Notes: generated by a model not told the origin, from the letters alone. Numbered from the stretch's first letter, positions 48,461 to 60,752 are shown. The stretch is 64,000 bases of DNA from Arachis hypogaea (GCF_003086295.3 NC_092054.1:56149546-56213545); one strand, 5' to 3'. Made by a program: numbers and translations.

Positions 48461-48478
48461 GTTGGGAGGCAACCCAAC
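48461..48478 (+). other. Alpha hairpin of A
   Basis: Perfect stem GTTGGG/CCCAAC, loop AGGCAA, preceded by AGCGCTT; 44 nt after the gag stop. Confidence 0.9.
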
Positions 48479-48552
48479 CGGAGGTAACCATCTCTTCATA
48501 TCTATTTTAATAAAAAGGTTAATTAGTTTTATCTATATTGCAAGAAGCTAAG

Positions 48553-48813
48553 TTTGGTGTTGCACACCAAAACAATCTAAAGGAGAATGAAGAATTCTAA
48601 GTTTGGTGTTCCACCAAAATCCCATCATAAACACACATTCTCACTTTCTGCATAATGCTAGCTTCAAGTATTTAGATAAACTAGTTAACTGTTCTGCTGT
48701 TTCCTAAGTTTTCAGTTTATTACTTTTGAAAAAGAAAAAGAGTTTCACACATGGTTAAATTTGATGCATGAAAACCATTGGCAAGGTACTAAGTTTGGTG
48801 TTCTCACACCAAA
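48553..48813 (+). repeat. Three hairpins with the same arms in A
   Basis: TTTGGTGT/ACACCAAA with loop TGC (48553-48571), TTTGGTG/CACCAAA with loop TTC (48602-48618), TTTGGTGT/ACACCAAA with loop TCTC (48794-48813). Each is preceded by CTAAG, as in the PPT-position motif at 49928-49943. Confidence 0.9.
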
Positions 48814-49906
48814 GTAAGTTCAATAGCTCACAAATAAATCATGCATGTTAACCATTTTTCAAGTGCTTGGGAACAAGCAACTTTCAATATCATTGCAGAG
48901 GTCCATACAAGCTTTTGGAAGGATTAAACATCATCAACCAAAGAAATGAAAGAGGAATGTGTGGATCAGTGATGATGATGATGAGGAGCGGTCCAAAAGG
49001 TTGTATTGTTAAGTGATTGTTTTACATCAAACACTGCTATGATTAAAAGTGATATAATACCCCTGCCTGTCTGCATAGTATAGTTCTCTATAATTCAATA
49101 AGCAAGATGCTTGATCATTCACAACATTTTTCTCTTCAAAACTTGTTTGCACTCAATATTCAACAAAAATGCATCACATGAAAGTTCTTTGAAAAGAAGG
49201 ATTGAGGAATTAAACAATTTTGAGGCAAGCAAAAGATTAGGAGAAGTGGTGGTTCTAGTTGTATGATTATGTATTGAGGTTGCATGCTTGTGAAAACTTG
49301 CATGGGAGCTCATAGGCAGGACATGAAGTTCAAAGAAGTATTGTGGAGATTCTCAAAAATCTATTGATCCAAGAAGCAGCAAACAAAACAAAAGAAAACA
49401 AAGAAAATACAAAAGCAAAAAGAACATGGCCCAAGGCTCTGAGCATCAATTACTAGGCAGAAAAGAAAGAAGACACAATGACTCAAAGAGTTGTTAGCCT
49501 AGTAAATGCTTGTGGTTGAATTGTGTCAAAGAAAGAGGCTTGAGCAAGTAAATCCTTAGGGGTGCTTTAACACCTAATACCTTAAAACCAACTGGTTTAG
49601 GAGTATTGATTGAAAGCTTATCTAAAGAGCCGCTTTGAGACATGACACTTAGAGTTGAGGCCAAGGCACAGAAACTATAAGCTGCTTCAAGGTGACTACA
49701 TATAAAGAGATCTCCATGATACCATTTGGATGAAAATCCTAAGACCTAAGACTCCCAATATGTGAGGACTAGTGAGCATTGAAGCCCTTGTATGAGTATA
49801 TAATTTAGAGTTCACCCCACTGTTACTTGATCACTTCACTCACAGGACTTTACAAGTTGTTCTTCAATCCGTCTTAATTGAAAGAACCTCTGAGCATAAT
49901 TCATTT
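48814..49906 (+). other. A 3' noncoding region
   Basis: No coding sign. Includes segments shared with the B and F 3' regions (ACAAGCA, GGGGTGCTTTAACACC). Confidence 0.7.
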
Positions 49907-49926
49907 CTTGCTTGGGGACAAGCAAG
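49907..49926 (+). other. Beta hairpin of A
   Basis: Stem CTTGCTTG/CAAGCAAG, loop GGGA, followed by CTTTAAGTTTGGTGTTG and the LTR at 49944. Confidence 0.9.
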
Positions 49927-49943
49927 CTTTAAGTTTGGTGTTG

Positions 49944-51703
49944 TGATGACAAGTCATCTTAGCCTAGTTTCACTAGCCTTTTTCTTTAGTTTTCAATTGA
50001 ATTATGCACTTTCTTGAGCCATAAGCAAGCCAATTGGGTAGATTTTCATGTTTCCTTTGATTTAATCAACCATGTATGAATTCATGCTATTTCATGAGGT
50101 TTTATGCTATAATTGTCACATATTATGAAAGAATGAATATCTCATGATTTTGAGCATAGCTTTGATGTGTTTGGTTGATTAATGATAGGTGAAGAAAGCT
50201 TGGAGAAAGGTTGATGCAAGAAGGAATGGCTAGGAGGAAGAGAGAACAAAAAGTTTGAGCAAAAGTTTGCCTCAAACTTTAGCTCAAACTTTTGGATTAA
50301 TTGAAAATGAACCAGGAAGCAAAAAGCTGGACCAAAAGTTAGCCTCAAACTTTTTGGCTAACTTTTGGGCAAAAGCTGGAGCAAAAGTTAGCCCCTAACT
50401 TTTTGGCTAACTTTTGGCACATGAAAAACACTCCCTGAGCTAGCAAAAGTTTGCGCCAACGTTAGCCCCTAACTTTTTTGCTAACGTTGGCACCATGAAT
50501 AAGCAAGGGGAGGCCAACGTTGGAGCAAAAGTTAGACCCCTAACTTTTGCCCCAACGTTGGAATCAGCAAGGAAGGGTGCTGATGTGAAAAGTTGGAGCA
50601 AAAGTTAGACCCTAACTTTTGCTCCAACTTTTACTCAAGCTTTCATGATTCCAACCCGGTTCAATTCGGTTCTTCTCCAAACTCCAAGAGCAATCAACCA
50701 AGGCCTCTATCAACCCAATTCCATCAAGAGCAAAGGCCCAATTGAAGGCTTGAAGACCATTTGAAGAAAGTGTATAAATAGCATAGGATTTAAGTTTTTA
50801 AGGGAGCTCCCCTTTTAGTTTTTCAGAATAGCTTTCTTTTGAGTTTTGCTAAGAGCTCACTTTTATTTTTCTTAGCATTGTTGTTTAATTGAAGAGAATT
50901 TGGGAGGAGAATTGATCTCTCTTCTTCCTTGTTCTTGCCCAGCACTCTTTACTTTTCTTGTCTTGGATTTTGGGTGGAGAATTGAAGAAATTCTGTTTCA
51001 ATCTCACCTTGGGATCTTGTTTAATTTTCTGCTTAATTGAATTTCAGTTTCGGTTACTTGCTTCTTCATCTACTTTCTTTGCAATTTACAATCTCCTTTG
51101 CAATTGTTCTTGTTGGATCTAGGAAGGCATTGAGATCTAGACTTGGTTTTCTAGTCTTTTGGGTCCTGAGATCTGAATTCCAATTTTACATCCTCTGTTT
51201 ACTGCTTTCATGCTTATTTTACTTTTCTGTTTTAGATCCGATTCAATCCAAGTCTTCTTCTATTTCTCTGCTTGTTGCAATTTTACATTTCCTTGTTTAA
51301 TTTCTGCAAATCCAACTCCCCATTCCCTTTACAATTCAAGCCATTTACATTTCTTGCACTTTAAGATTCTGCAATTTACATTTCTTGCGTTCTAAGTTTC
51401 TGCCATTTAATTTCTTGCTCTTTAAGATTCAGCACTTTAAATTCCAGTTCTCTTTAATTTCATGCAATTCACCCATTTCCTTTACTTTCTATGCAATTTA
51501 AATTCTGCAAATCACAAATCTCTCAACCAAATCTTGATTCGCTTGACTAAATCAACCACTAAACTAAAATTGCTCAATCCTTCAATCCCTGTGGGATCGA
51601 CCTCACTCCCGTGAGTTATTATTACTTGATGCGACCCGGTGCACTTGCCGGTTAGATTTGGGTGTTTTGGAGAAATTCGTTTTTCCACAGAAATATCCCA
51701 TCA
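49944..51703 (+). repeat. A 3' LTR
   Basis: 1760 bp, near-identical to 35077-36837, with the palindrome at 50514-50561. Confidence 0.97.
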
Positions 51704-51708
51704 CTAAC

Positions 51709-52673
51709 CTATGACAACCTATACAATTCTAAACAAACCTAACTACCTATTCTTCACTTTTTCACACACTCATGCATTCTCTTTTTGATCACCACCCATA
51801 TGTATTGACTTTTATTGAACCTTGCTTTGGGGTATTTTGTCCCCTTTTTATTGCTTTTCTTTTTCTTTCTTTTTCTATATATTTTCTTTTTCTTCTTATA
51901 CATATATAATTTTTTTTTTCATTTTTTTTCAAACTAAAATATATACAAGAACATCAATGCATATGGTTTACACATGATTAATACATGAGTATGTACCCAA
52001 TTCCCAAGATTTTTCAACAAAAACATAAACACACTTTTATCTCTACCCAATGTTCCCAACTCTCCCAAAATCAAATGATGAACACTCTCACTAGCCTAAG
52101 CTAATCAAAGATCCAAACAAGGGACATTTATTGTTTTTCACTTAGGCTTCTAACGTGCTACAATTAAGAACAAATGGGTTAAGCATAGGCTCAAATTGGT
52201 TATCAACGGAAGATAAAAGGTAGGCTTATTTGAGTAAGTGAGCTATCTGAACAATGGCCTCAATCATATAAATGCATGTATACACAAAATAATGGACATA
52301 TAGAATTAAACAAATCAAAGATTATAATCATAGAAAGAGAATAATGCACACAAGAATGAAAATAAGTGGTTATATATGATGTAACCACACAATTAGGCTC
52401 AAACCTCACATGCTTGTGTTCTTAGCTCAAAAATCATGTTCCACAAAGTATATAATTCAAGCAAGTTCTAAAAAAAATTTTTTTTTTCAATTGGGGTGCC
52501 CTATAGATAAAATCCTTGAAAAATATCATGATTTTGACTAAGCTTAATATATACATATGCAATGCAACCAAAAATCCTAAAAGACCTAAAAATGAAATGC
52601 AAAAGTGTTGGGATTAGAAACTTGTCATCCAAAAATGCCGAGCGGTCGGACAACCTCCCCACACTTAAAAGTT
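51709..52673 (-). other. C 3' noncoding region, part 2
   Basis: Continues 35076 after element A is removed. Homologous to 27680-28860. No coding sign. Confidence 0.8.
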
Positions 52674-52691
52674 TGCACCGTCCTCGGTGCA
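52674..52691 (-). other. Beta hairpin (C, internal copy)
   Basis: Stem TGCACCG/CGGTGCA, loop AGGA (minus), followed by TTTTAAGTGTGGGGAGG. Confidence 0.9.
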
Positions 52692-53884
52692 CTCAAAGAT
52701 GAGCAAGGGGGTATGGCGACTTTCCGAGTTGCTACCTTCAGCTGGTAGGTCAACCGGTGCTGCGTGTTCTTCTCCCGCTTCCGTTTTTGCTTATGGTGCA
52801 TCAATCATAAAAAACAAAATAAACACCGTAAGATGAGAAAATACAAAAGCAAGGAAGCGTGAATTATTGGAATAAGGTAAATCACTAGAATTGAGTGGGT
52901 GAATTGGTGTGACATTGATGAAAAATAGGTGTGTGGGTTCTAAAATTGCGCGCGGTTTAGAACACACACACGCATACTAGTATAAAAAGCTGTGCCACAT
53001 TTACACAAAAGAAAACATGCACTTCACTCATTCTAGTGTGCTTGAGATACTTTAAAAGACTTGTAGGTTAAGGTAACCAAACAAGTAGTGAAGAAGCATA
53101 AAAGCATTCAAGCAAAAATCAAGCAATTGTGAAATTGGATAATGCATGGACATTGATTGATGTGTAGGTAGACTTAGTGAACAAAATGGTATATAAAACT
53201 CACACAACAATCAATGACACATATTGAAGTTGTTGCAACACCTAAGTGACATAGAGGTGAAACACATAGATGCTATGGGACTTAGGAAAAAGAAGATAGA
53301 ATTGGAAATCAATCACATAGCAAGCGTGGCCCACAAAGCTTTACAAAGCTCGAAAATATGTCACTAGGTAAGCTTTCGATCCAATTTCACAATTCTACAA
53401 TCTCAATGCATGAAATAAGTGATGTGAATAAGGGTGAATCATAAACAAGCATCATCTAAAAAAAATGTAATGATAATATACAATTGCCTAACGATGGATG
53501 ATGAATGCATGGTGGCCAAAACATGCAATTCAACGAGGTAAGATGCATGAAGGCAATGTAACAAGTACTTGGTATTCAAAAGTGTTAAACATGAAAAATT
53601 CCAAACGAAGTAATAAATTGCAACCTCAACAAAGGAATCCAACAATGACAATAACAACAATGATGTTAAACTAACATCCTATTAGTAATAAGCAGCAGTA
53701 AACAGTAAACAAGATTAGTAATCCAACACTTATAATGGAAAACAAAAATTAAACCAACTAACTAACTAAAAGAAATTGTGTTATATGATGCTTGGTAGTG
53801 TTGGATGATGATTGAAGGGTGAAAAGAGAAGAGAAGAAGGAGAAAAATGGAAAGAGGAGAAGGAAAGAAGGTGAGTGAAACAGG
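52692..53884 (-). other. C region where ORF2 would lie; no ORF
   Basis: It corresponds to 28910-31680 of J, but no ORF2 domain remains. In minus sense it begins (53884-53790) with a C/T-rich leader-like stretch (CTCCTTCTTCTCTTCTCTTT), and the rest is AT-rich and featureless. Confidence 0.55.
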
Positions 53885-54165
53885 GCAATCCAGGCGTGCG
53901 CGTCATGTGCGCGTAAGCGTGGATTGATGAAATGGAAGCGACGCGTACGCGTGCATGGCAAGGCAGAGAGTCGACGCAAATGCGCAAGGTACGCGTCCGC
54001 ATGCCCTGGGGCACAAAGTTGGCACACTTCAGGCACAACTCTCGGGTGAATGTATGGGAAGTGGAAAAATTCAATCCACGCGTACGCGTACATGGCGCGT
54101 CCGTGTGGATGGCCGAAAATGCTTGAGGCGCGCGTACGCGCCAGGTGCGCGCACGCGTGGGTTGG
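53885..54165. repeat. C palindromic array (CGCGTACGCG type)
   Basis: Cores GACGCGTACGCGTGC, CACGCGTACGCGTAC and GCGCGCGTACGCGCC, interspersed with a GGCACAACTCTCGGG segment also found in J. Confidence 0.85.
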
Positions 54166-54361
54166 TGCTCTGTTTTTCAAAATTTTTCTATGTCTTTGCA
54201 CCAAACCAAGCCTTCCCAACCTCCAAACAACTACCAAAACATCATAAAACCTTATTTAACCTACTAGACTCCCAAATAAACTCAACTAAGCAATTCAAAA
54301 CATGAAATTAAACTAGTTCTACCAATATGTACAAAAGGAAAAAATGAAAAGATGTTACCAT

Positions 54362-54379
54362 GGTGGGTTGTCTCCCACC
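54362..54379 (-). other. Alpha hairpin of C
   Basis: Stem GGTGGG/CCCACC, loop AGACAA (minus), 48 nt after the ORF1 stop at 54428. Confidence 0.9.
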
Positions 54380-54427
54380 TAGCACTTTTGTTTATTGTCC
54401 TTAAGTTGGACTTTTGGGGAGCTCCTC

Positions 54428-56179
54428 TTAAGGTGGCTTGTGCTTGAAGCTATCTTTGAACATCCACCAATGCTTGAGTCTCCAATAAGCTCCATTCTTC
54501 AATTTTAATATCTTCAAGTTTTGATGGAGTTCTTCACAAACCATGAGCTCCCAAATTTGATTCTCCTTGTACAATCCGGGATCCCACACTTTGTTTTGAC
54601 ACCTATCTTCAAATTGATCATCATGATTCCAATTGGGTGGCACGATCTTAGAATTCTCAAATAGGCATCCAAACATTCTCCTAGACCCATGCAATTTGGT
54701 TCTACACCAACCATTGCTATTCAACTTTGAGCATGCGACCATTATGAATTTAGAGTGATATTTCCAACCACTACACAACTCTCTTTTACTCTTAACTCCA
54801 CAGAGAGCTCTAAGTTGACCATCATTCTAAAGCAAACCATATTCAAGTGAGAAAGTGAAGCTTAGGGATAGAAATTTTACCCACTTGAATGTTGTGTTAG
54901 ATGATGGTGACTTAGGAAGGGGGACCTCCCCACACTTAGCCAATGTGAGATCCATTCCCTTGTGCTCTTTCTTTGCATCTTCCACCTCTTTGCAAGCTTT
55001 TTCAATTTCAATTCTTTGCTCACCAACTTCTTCTATGCACCCTTCATTGCTCAAACCATGTGTTGGAGGTTGTGCACGATCCTCCTTGTCATTAATTTCA
55101 TAACACAATGAGGGAGATTCATCAATTCCAAAAGACTCATTAGTTGGTATGGAATCATCTTCAATGGTGGAGCTTGCTTCTTGCTCAACCTCCTCCTCTT
55201 GGTGGCTTCCTTCCAATTCAATTCCTTCTTCATTGCTTACCAAGGGTATGGGAAGTGAGGTATCTTCTTCCTTACCCTCTATGCTAAACCCAATTGGAGA
55301 GGATTCAATTGTACATAAGAATTCTTTAATGATTGAATCCATCTCTTGGTCAACCTCTGCAAAGGCTTCAACCACTTCTTCCGGCTCAATTATCTTGACT
55401 TCCTCCCCTTTTGGCAATCCTTGTTTCGCTCCTTCCTCTACACCTTGAAGCTCTAAACTCACTCCCTCACTATGCTCCTTGATTACTACTCCACATTCAA
55501 CAATGGGAGTTCCTTGATTGCTTAGTTGGGAGGAGGCCGTATTGCTAACGGCTTTCACTAGGATACCCATCTTGGCTCCTAGCTCTTTAAACTTCTTTTC
55601 ATCCTCCTCGTGTCGCTTTAAGATATAAGAATCAAGATCTCTCAATTCCTGCGTGGGGGCTTCATCGGAGGGCGGTGGTAGAAGAGAGGGTTCATTGTTT
55701 GAGGGGAAGGCATTATAGTTGGAAGGTGGTTCATTTTGGTAAGGGTATGGAGATGGTGTATATGGAGGTGGTTCTTGAGAGTAATTGTGTTGGAATGGTG
55801 GTGGTTCCATGTGTGGTTCATATGGTTCATAAGGTGGTTGGTATGATGGATAAGGGTTGAGGTCATAATGAGGTGTTTGGTGGTATGGGGCTTGTGAGTA
55901 AGGTGGTTCAAAATCATGTTGAGGGGGTGGTTCATAGGCATGTGGTGATGGTTGTTGACAATCACAATAAGGGTCACCACATCCATTAGATTGATATGCA
56001 TTAGGATGACAATTATACCCATAAGAATCCGGAGGTTGTGGTTGCCAAGAAGGTTGATCAATCCCTTGAGGCTCCTCCCATCTTTGATTGTTCCAACCTT
56101 GATGCACATCCTCATTGTAGCTCCCATTTCCTACAACATAATTTAAACCAAACTCATAGCTAAAGTGATGAGAATTCAT
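54428..56179 (-). pseudogene. C ORF1: novel proline/glutamate-rich protein in the gag position, one amber
   Basis: ATG at 56179, 127 nt after the PBS. About 582 codons with one TAG at 54827-54829 where J has GAG (Glu). Residues 1-170 are Pro/Tyr/Gln/His-rich (SYGYN, repeated PPYEPYEPH). About 185-220 look like a coiled coil (ILKRHEEDEKKFKELGAKM), and 220-420 are Glu-rich and acidic. The C-terminal ~150 residues are the most conserved: FKWVK, LEYGLL, DGQLRALCG, GSRR, VWDPGL, KDSFKHKPP. No gag, zinc knuckle or enzyme motif. Homologues are in H, J and N, all in the same place. Its role in the retroelement cycle is unknown; a particle or RNA-binding function would be a guess. Confidence 0.8.
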
Positions 56180-56306
56180 AGTAGCAAGAGAAAATAAAGC
56201 AAATACTAATAAGAACTAATAAAAATTAACTCCTAAAACAAGCAAAAACTAGCAAAGACGCATATTAACATATATACAATAGCCAATAACATAACACCAT
56301 TGTAAC

Positions 56307-56324
56307 TCCCCGGCAACGGCGCCA
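56307..56324 (-). other. C primer-binding site (tRNA-Asp)
   Basis: The plus strand is TCCCCGGCAACGGCGCCA, exact, 3 bp from the LTR at 56328. Confidence 0.95.
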
Positions 56325-56327
56325 TTT

Positions 56328-58012
56328 TGATGAACGAACTCTTGACGGTTTAGAATTTTCTCAAATGAATGAATTCTCGTTGTGAAGTATAGTTTCCAAA
56401 CCAATGAAGAATCCTTTCATACAAAAATTTGAGTTGTCACATGTACAAACCCCAAATGAAAATTAACCGAAGTATTTGAACTCCGGGTCGTCTCACAAGG
56501 AATTGCAATGAAGTGGTCAATTACTGGCTATGAAGATGTAAGGGGTTTTTGGTATATATGAGGGGCAAGAAATTAAATGACAAGAAAAGTAAAGAGAGTA
56601 ATTAAAGAAAGCAATTAATAAAGAGAGGCATTCATGGCAAGGATTGAGAATATAGGCTTTCTATCCTAGTCATGCAATGATTAATTCATCTTATTTAGTC
56701 AACTCCAACAAATAGGGAGAAAGTCAAACAAGATTAATCAACCATACCACAATAATAACAAGAATTTATCTAATTATGTCATCTCCAACATTGGAAGAAG
56801 GTATCATATTATCTTCCATGAGAGAAAGTCTAATAAGACTAGCTAATCTCAATCCAAAAGTCCTAATCAACTCACTAATTAAATTAGCAAAAGATTAGCG
56901 TCAATGGAAACAATATTAGCTAACAACTCTAGATCACCAACATGAGTTGGGTTTTCATGACTCAAGATTGCCTAATTACTCTTTCCAAGCCAAGAATGCT
57001 CAAAATCTACTCTAAGGCCCAACTGAGCATTTTATCAAACACTTGGTGGGTACAAATGGAAATCATAGTAAAATGTGCAAGAAATATAAATCTACCAACT
57101 ATCAATTGCAAGAAAAGTAAATCAATAATTCAAATCATCAATTAAAAGAACATGGAAACATAAAATTGCATTAAAGAAAATTAAGATTCAATAATGGTTC
57201 ATAAACATAAAAATTGCAAAATAAAGGAAATGACAAGTAAAAAACTAGAAGAGTAGAGATGTAACAACAAGAAATTAAAAGGAGAAACTAAATCAAAACA
57301 AGAATTAAAACTTGGATACAAGAAGAATTAACTAAAACTACCCTAAAATCTAGAGAGAGGAGAGAGCCTCTCTCTCTAGAATTCTAACCTAAAACATGAT
57401 GAAAACTAAACTATGACTCCTTTCTTCATTCCCCCTTCAATCTTTGGGTTCAATAGCATCAGAAATGGGTTGGATTGGGCCCAAAATGAGCTGCAAAATC
57501 GCTGGGGGCGATTTCATTAAAGTGGACCCACGGCAGAATCGGCGTGCACGCATACTTGGCACGTGCACGCCTCTGAGCGTGAAGAAACATAAGGCAAAAT
57601 TTATATCATTTCGAAGCCCCAGATGTTAGCTTTCCAACGCAACTGGAACCGCCTCATTTGGACCTCTGTAGCTCAAGTTATGGTCGTTTGAGTGCGAAGA
57701 GGTCAGGCTTGACAGCTTTACAGTTCCTCCATTTCTTCATGAGTTCTCCCACTTTGCATGCTTTTCTCCTCACTTCTTCCATCCAATACTTGCCTTCTAA
57801 ACCTGAAATCACTTAACAATATATCAAGGCATCGAATGGAATTAAAGTGGATTAAAATCACCAATTTTAGGGCCTAAAAAGCATGTTTTCACATTTAAGC
57901 ACAATTCAAGGGAGAATTACAAAACCATGCTATTTCATTGAATAAATGTGAGAAAAGGTGATAAAATCCCCCAAAATAAGCACAAGATAAACCACAAAAT
58001 CAGGGTTTATCA
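56328..58012 (-). repeat. C 5' LTR
   Basis: 1685 bp from TGATGAACG to CAGGGTTTATCA. It lacks the 64-bp duplication of the partner. Confidence 0.95.
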
Positions 58013-58017
58013 CATTA

Positions 58018-59172
58018 CACCAATCCATGCTCTCCAATTTCGAGCTTCCCACCATAATGAGCCTAGATTTAGAACGCCAACCACTAAACATCCTCCTCTT
58101 TCGCTTAATTCCACAAAGCGCCCTAAGTTGGCCATCCGTTTCAAGCAAACCATACTCAAGTGGGATAATAAAGCTGAGAGTTAGAAGTTTTACCCACTCA
58201 AGCGGAGGATTGGATGACGAACTAGGTGGAGGAGTTCCCAAAGATCTTGATAAAGCATGCTCTACTCCCGTCCATCCTCTTCTTGAGGTTTCCACCACTT
58301 GGCGAGGTTCTTCAAGTTCCTCCTCGTGCCAAGCTTCCTCAAGTTCATATTCTTCTTCACCAATTTCTTCTATTTCTTCCCCATCACTCTCATCGTAGAT
58401 GGGAGGTATAGTGAAATCTACCTCATCATAAAGTCTATGCATTTTGGGGAAGGACTCTTCAAACTCAAAAGGATCATATGTTGATTCAAAATCATCATAG
58501 ATAGGAGCGCTTGTTGCTCGGAATACCTCTCCCAATTCTTCACCCTCAGTAGGTCTTGGAGGTTTCAGGTCTTCCTCAACCTTGCTTTCTAGTCCACTGG
58601 GGAAGGGTTCAACAAGATCGTCAAGGGAATTGATCAACATGGGAAAAAAATCACTAGTGATGGAATCCACTTCTTGATCAATTTCCTTCAACTCTCTGTT
58701 TACTTCCGCAACATTGCTCTTCTCTTCAATATCCTTTCCAAACTCCTTGGAAAAGGATTCTTCGATTTGCGATTCCTTTATGTGCTCAACGTATCCTAAA
58801 CATCCACCCACTACTTCCTTTTGTTCGCTAATCTCTATCATATCCTCTTGTTGTCCTTCTTGCTTCAATTCTTCTTTCTCACCATGGAGCTTCAAGTTCA
58901 TATCCTCACTAAGCTCCTTGACTGTTTCTCCACATTCAACAATGAGGGTACTTAAGGTGCATGAACTCAGGTGGGACGTTAGGTGATTCACGGCTTCTAC
59001 CATGCTAGCTATCTTTGCTCTTAGCTCCTTAAACTTAGTTTCATCTTCCTCTTGCCGCCTTAAGATGCGAGATTTAAGGTCTCTCAGTTCTAATATGAAG
59101 GCTTCATTGGAAGGTGGTGTTGGAAGAGAGAATTCATCGGTTAGGGGAAGATTGTTGTAATCGGAAGGTGGT
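58018..59172 (-). pseudogene. J ORF1, central part (between F and C insertions)
   Basis: Open minus-strand frame with SRILRRQEEDETKFKELRAK (coiled coil), long Glu-rich acidic region (DGEEIEEIGEEEYELEEAW), RRGWTGVEHALSRSL, then LEWVKLLTLSF, PLEYGLLETDGQ, LRALCGIKRKRRMFSGW and IMVGSSKL. It is truncated by F at 59172 and by C at 58018. The last residues of the uninterrupted frame (to 57930) are antisense LTR C. No premature stop in the J segment, so this is the best-preserved copy of this domain. Confidence 0.8.
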
Positions 59173-60734
59173 TGGTACACGAATTATGAATCACACTTTT
59201 CACAACGCGTACCACTAACCAGCAAGTGCACTGGGTCGTCCAAGTAATACCTCACGTGAGTAAGGGTCGAATCCCACGGAGATTGTTGGTTTGAAGCAAT
59301 CTATGGTTATCTTGTAAATCTTAGTCAGGAAGTCAATTATGTTTATCAGTTGAATTGTGAATAACCAAGAGAGCATAAATTAAAGGTTACTTGTTGTGCA
59401 GTAATGGAGAATATGTTGGAGTTTTGGAGATGCTTTGTCTTCTGAATCTCTGCTTTCCTCTGTCTTCTGAATCACGCACGCACGTCCTCCTATGGCAAGC
59501 TGTGTGTTGGTGGATCACCGTTGTCAATGGCTACCTTCCATCCTTCCAGTGAAAACTACGCTCACGCGCTCTGTCACAGCACGGCTAATCACCGGTTGGT
59601 TCTCGATCCGGTTGGAATAGGATTTACTATCCTTTTGCATCTGTCACTAACGCCCAGCCTTCAGGAGTTTGAAGCTCGTCACAGTCATTCAATCCTTGAA
59701 TCCTACTCAGAATACCACAGACAAGGTTTAGACTTTCCGGATTCTCATGAATGCCGCCATCAGTTCTAGCTTATACCACGGAGATTCTGATTAAGAGATC
59801 TCAGAGATACTCATTCAATCGGATATAGAATGGAGGTGGTTGTCAGGCACACGTTCATGGGTTGAGAAAGGTGATGAATGTCACGGATCATCACCTTCAT
59901 CACAGTTAAGCGCGAATAAACATCTTAGATAGGAACAAGCGTGTTTAAATGAAAAACAGAAATACTTGCATTAATTCATCGAGACACAGCAGAGCTCCTC
60001 ACCCCCAACAATGGGGTTTAGAGACTCATGCTGTCAGAGAATACAAAGTTTAGATCTGAAATGTCATGAGATACAAAATAAGTCTCTAAAAGTTGTTTAA
60101 ATATTAAACTAGTAGCCTAGGTTTACAAAAATTGGATAAACTATGATGGATGATGCAGAGATCCACTTCTGGGGCCCACTTGGTGTGTGCTGGGGCCCAC
60201 TTGGTGTGTGCTGGGGCTGAGACTTAAGCAATTCACGTGCAGAGGCCATTTGTGGAGTTGAACGCCAGTTTTTATGCCAGTTTGGGCGTTCAACTCCAGC
60301 TTTTGATCCTTTTCTAGCGCTGGACGCCAGAATTAGGCAGAGGACTGGCGTTGAACGCCAGTTTACGTCATCTATCCTTGTGCAAAGTATGGACTATTAT
60401 ATATTGCTGGAAAGCCCTGGATGTCTACTTTCCAACGCAATTGGAAGCACGCCATTTCGAGTTCTGTAGCTCCAAAAAATCCACTTTGAGTGCAGGGAGG
60501 TCAGAATCCAACAGCATCAGCAGTCTTTTTTCAGCCTGAATCAGATTTTTGCTCAGCTCCTTCAATTTCAGCCAGAAAAATACCTGAAATTACAGAAAAA
60601 CACACAACTCATAGTAAAGTACAGAAATATGAATTTTTCCTAAAAACTAATGGAAACAAACTAAAAACTAACTAACACATACTCAAAACTATATGAAATT
60701 AACCCCAAAAAGCGTATAAAATATCCGCTCATCA
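59173..60734 (-). repeat. F 3' LTR
   Basis: TGGTACACGAATTATG to TATCCGCTCATCA, 1562 bp. A 23-bp direct duplication (TGGGGCCCACTTGGTGTGTGC twice, about 60171-60213), GGCGTTGAACGCC palindromes at 60250-60365, LTR hairpin near 60408-60435. Confidence 0.93.
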
Positions 60735-60752
60735 CAACACCAAACTTAAACT

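Larger units (their letters stand above)
35077..51703 (+). mobile_element. Element A: gag-only Athila-type element, TSD CTAAC, host of B
   Basis: TSD CTAAC at 35072-35076 and 51704-51708. LTRs 35077-36837 and 49944-51703 (1761 and 1760 bp, about 1.3% different by eye). Exact tRNA-Asp PBS, gag split by B, alpha, three short hairpins, beta, PPT. Its own length is about 6.43 kb. No protease, RT or integrase and no ORF2: a non-autonomous element. Confidence 0.97.
32804..58012 (-). mobile_element. Element C: retrotransposon with unknown ORF1, TSD CATTA, host of A
   Basis: TSD CATTA at 32799-32803 and 58013-58017. LTRs 32804-34551 (3') and 56328-58012 (5'), both from TGATGAACG to TTTATCA. PBS 56307-56324, ORF1 54428-56179, alpha, palindrome array, internal beta, 3' noncoding region (split by A), beta and PPT. 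Without A its own length is about 8.58 kb. No gag, protease, RT or integrase is visible, so it is non-autonomous. It inserted into J ORF1. Confidence 0.95.

Noticed and set aside
55149..56146. Overlapping plus- and minus-frame shadows of C ORF1 (Ser-rich, His/Met-rich)
   Set aside because: Codon shadows of the proline/glutamate-rich frame; not conserved between copies.
54827..56179. Host extensin or proline-rich cell-wall protein
   Set aside because: No signal peptide and no SPPPP repeats; the frame lies between PBS and alpha inside an element with TSD, and its copies sit in the same place.
57930..59180. A single intact 416-aa gene
   Set aside because: Its last part is antisense LTR of C and its first codons fall in LTR F; the true gene is split between 59172-58018 and 32803-32527.
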